Part shown: in pieces, positions 63,838 through 64,000 of the stretch | How the letters are laid out: each line of letters opens with the position of its first letter | How positions within the stretch are numbered: position 1 is the first letter of the stretch | Assembly (NCBI GenBank): GCA_958296015.1 | Contig: CATQIH010000032.1 | Span: 257,970-321,969, forward strand | DNA length: 64,000 bases | Reading direction: 5' to 3' | Origin: Cyclobacteriaceae bacterium | Lineage (GTDB): Bacteria > Bacteroidota > Bacteroidia > Cytophagales > Cyclobacteriaceae | Made by a program: the position numbers and the translations under genes | Notes under the pieces: model-generated | The model's database searches: none | What the model was told of the DNA's origin: nothing | The model's input: only the letters and a program-made list of their open reading frames with translations

Positions 63838-63877
63838 GCTAGTGCGCGTTTGTAACGCGTTACAAACGCGCACTAGC
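63838..63877. repeat. Long GC-rich palindrome, copy 3 (perfect 40 bp)
   Basis: Identical to copy 2 over 40 bp, including the following AATTG. It lies just before the third RHS fragment. Confidence 0.93.
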
Positions 63878-64000
63878 AATTGTAATTATTCTGAGCCAGT
63901 ACTTAAGCTACGATGTTACTGGTAAAGTCACTGAGGTAAAAGATGAGAATGATGCATTGATTGCAAAGTTTGTCTATGATGACAGAGGGCAAAGAGTCAG
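63878..64000 (+). pseudogene. RHS/YD-repeat fragment 3, continuing past the window
   Basis: From the palindrome, the frame with codon start 63900 reads YLSYDVTGKVTEVKDENDAL then IAKFVYDDRGQRV, typical YD-repeat sequence (YDxxGxxxxxxDxxG). It is open from 63843 through the palindrome and to the window edge. Whether this is an internal part of a larger gene or another fragment cannot be told here. Confidence 0.7.

Overview
The window looks like the chromosome of a Bacteroidota bacterium, probably a marine or polysaccharide-degrading member of the Cytophagales. The evidence is the family content: DUF6913 and DUF4783 proteins, a Bacteroidota-type M23 peptidase next to alaS, CHAT-TPR proteins, a subtilase with PKD domains and a C-terminal type IX secretion (T9SS) sorting domain, SusD-less accessory sulfatase/esterase genes, and AHNLRAP-type histidine kinases. 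No rRNA, tRNA or CRISPR array was seen.

From 1 to about 29 kb the window is mostly ordinary chromosome. It carries housekeeping genes (ligA, a TrkA-type K+ channel, alaS, menD, mnmA, an endonuclease III-like glycosylase), envelope genes (M23 peptidase, Skp/OmpH-like chaperone, RND adaptor, lipoproteins), a sirtuin and a VIT-family transporter. At 21.5-24.2 kb a compact catabolic cluster (SDR dehydrogenase, FAH-type hydrolase, amidohydrolase/lactonase) matches three of the five steps of non-phosphorylative L-fucose (or L-rhamnose) oxidation, and a histidine kinase overlaps its end. A sulfatase plus acetyl-esterase pair lies at 55.9-58.5 kb. Together they fit use of sulfated or acetylated, deoxysugar-containing polysaccharides (inference).

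From 29.2 to 30.2 kb there is a gene-free stretch holding a decayed 42-bp tandem array. From 30.2 to 42 kb follow an SMP-30-like lipoprotein, a DUF2254 membrane protein, a CNNM-type CBS fragment, a sugar isomerase-like protein, an outer-membrane protein next to a 1391-residue TPR-CHAT caspase-like protein, and a BaiN/HI0933-type flavoprotein whose N terminus contains an in-frame 15-bp repeat expansion.

The most unusual theme is genome decay around toxin-antitoxin (TA) and RHS genes. At 42.2-43.2 kb a ParE-like toxin is truncated and a DUF4160 gene has an in-frame stop. At 46.0-46.7 kb a HigB-like toxin has a one-base frameshift and a stop, and at 60.8-61.4 kb a second DUF4160 gene has an in-frame stop. 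In every case the partner antitoxin-type gene is open. One RelE/ParE pair (59.7-60.1 kb) appears intact. The last 4 kb hold two copies of a small inverted-repeat element, each flanked by its own 10-bp direct repeat, and three RHS/YD-repeat fragments, each beginning immediately after a copy of the same long GC-rich palindrome. The third RHS fragment runs off the end of the window.
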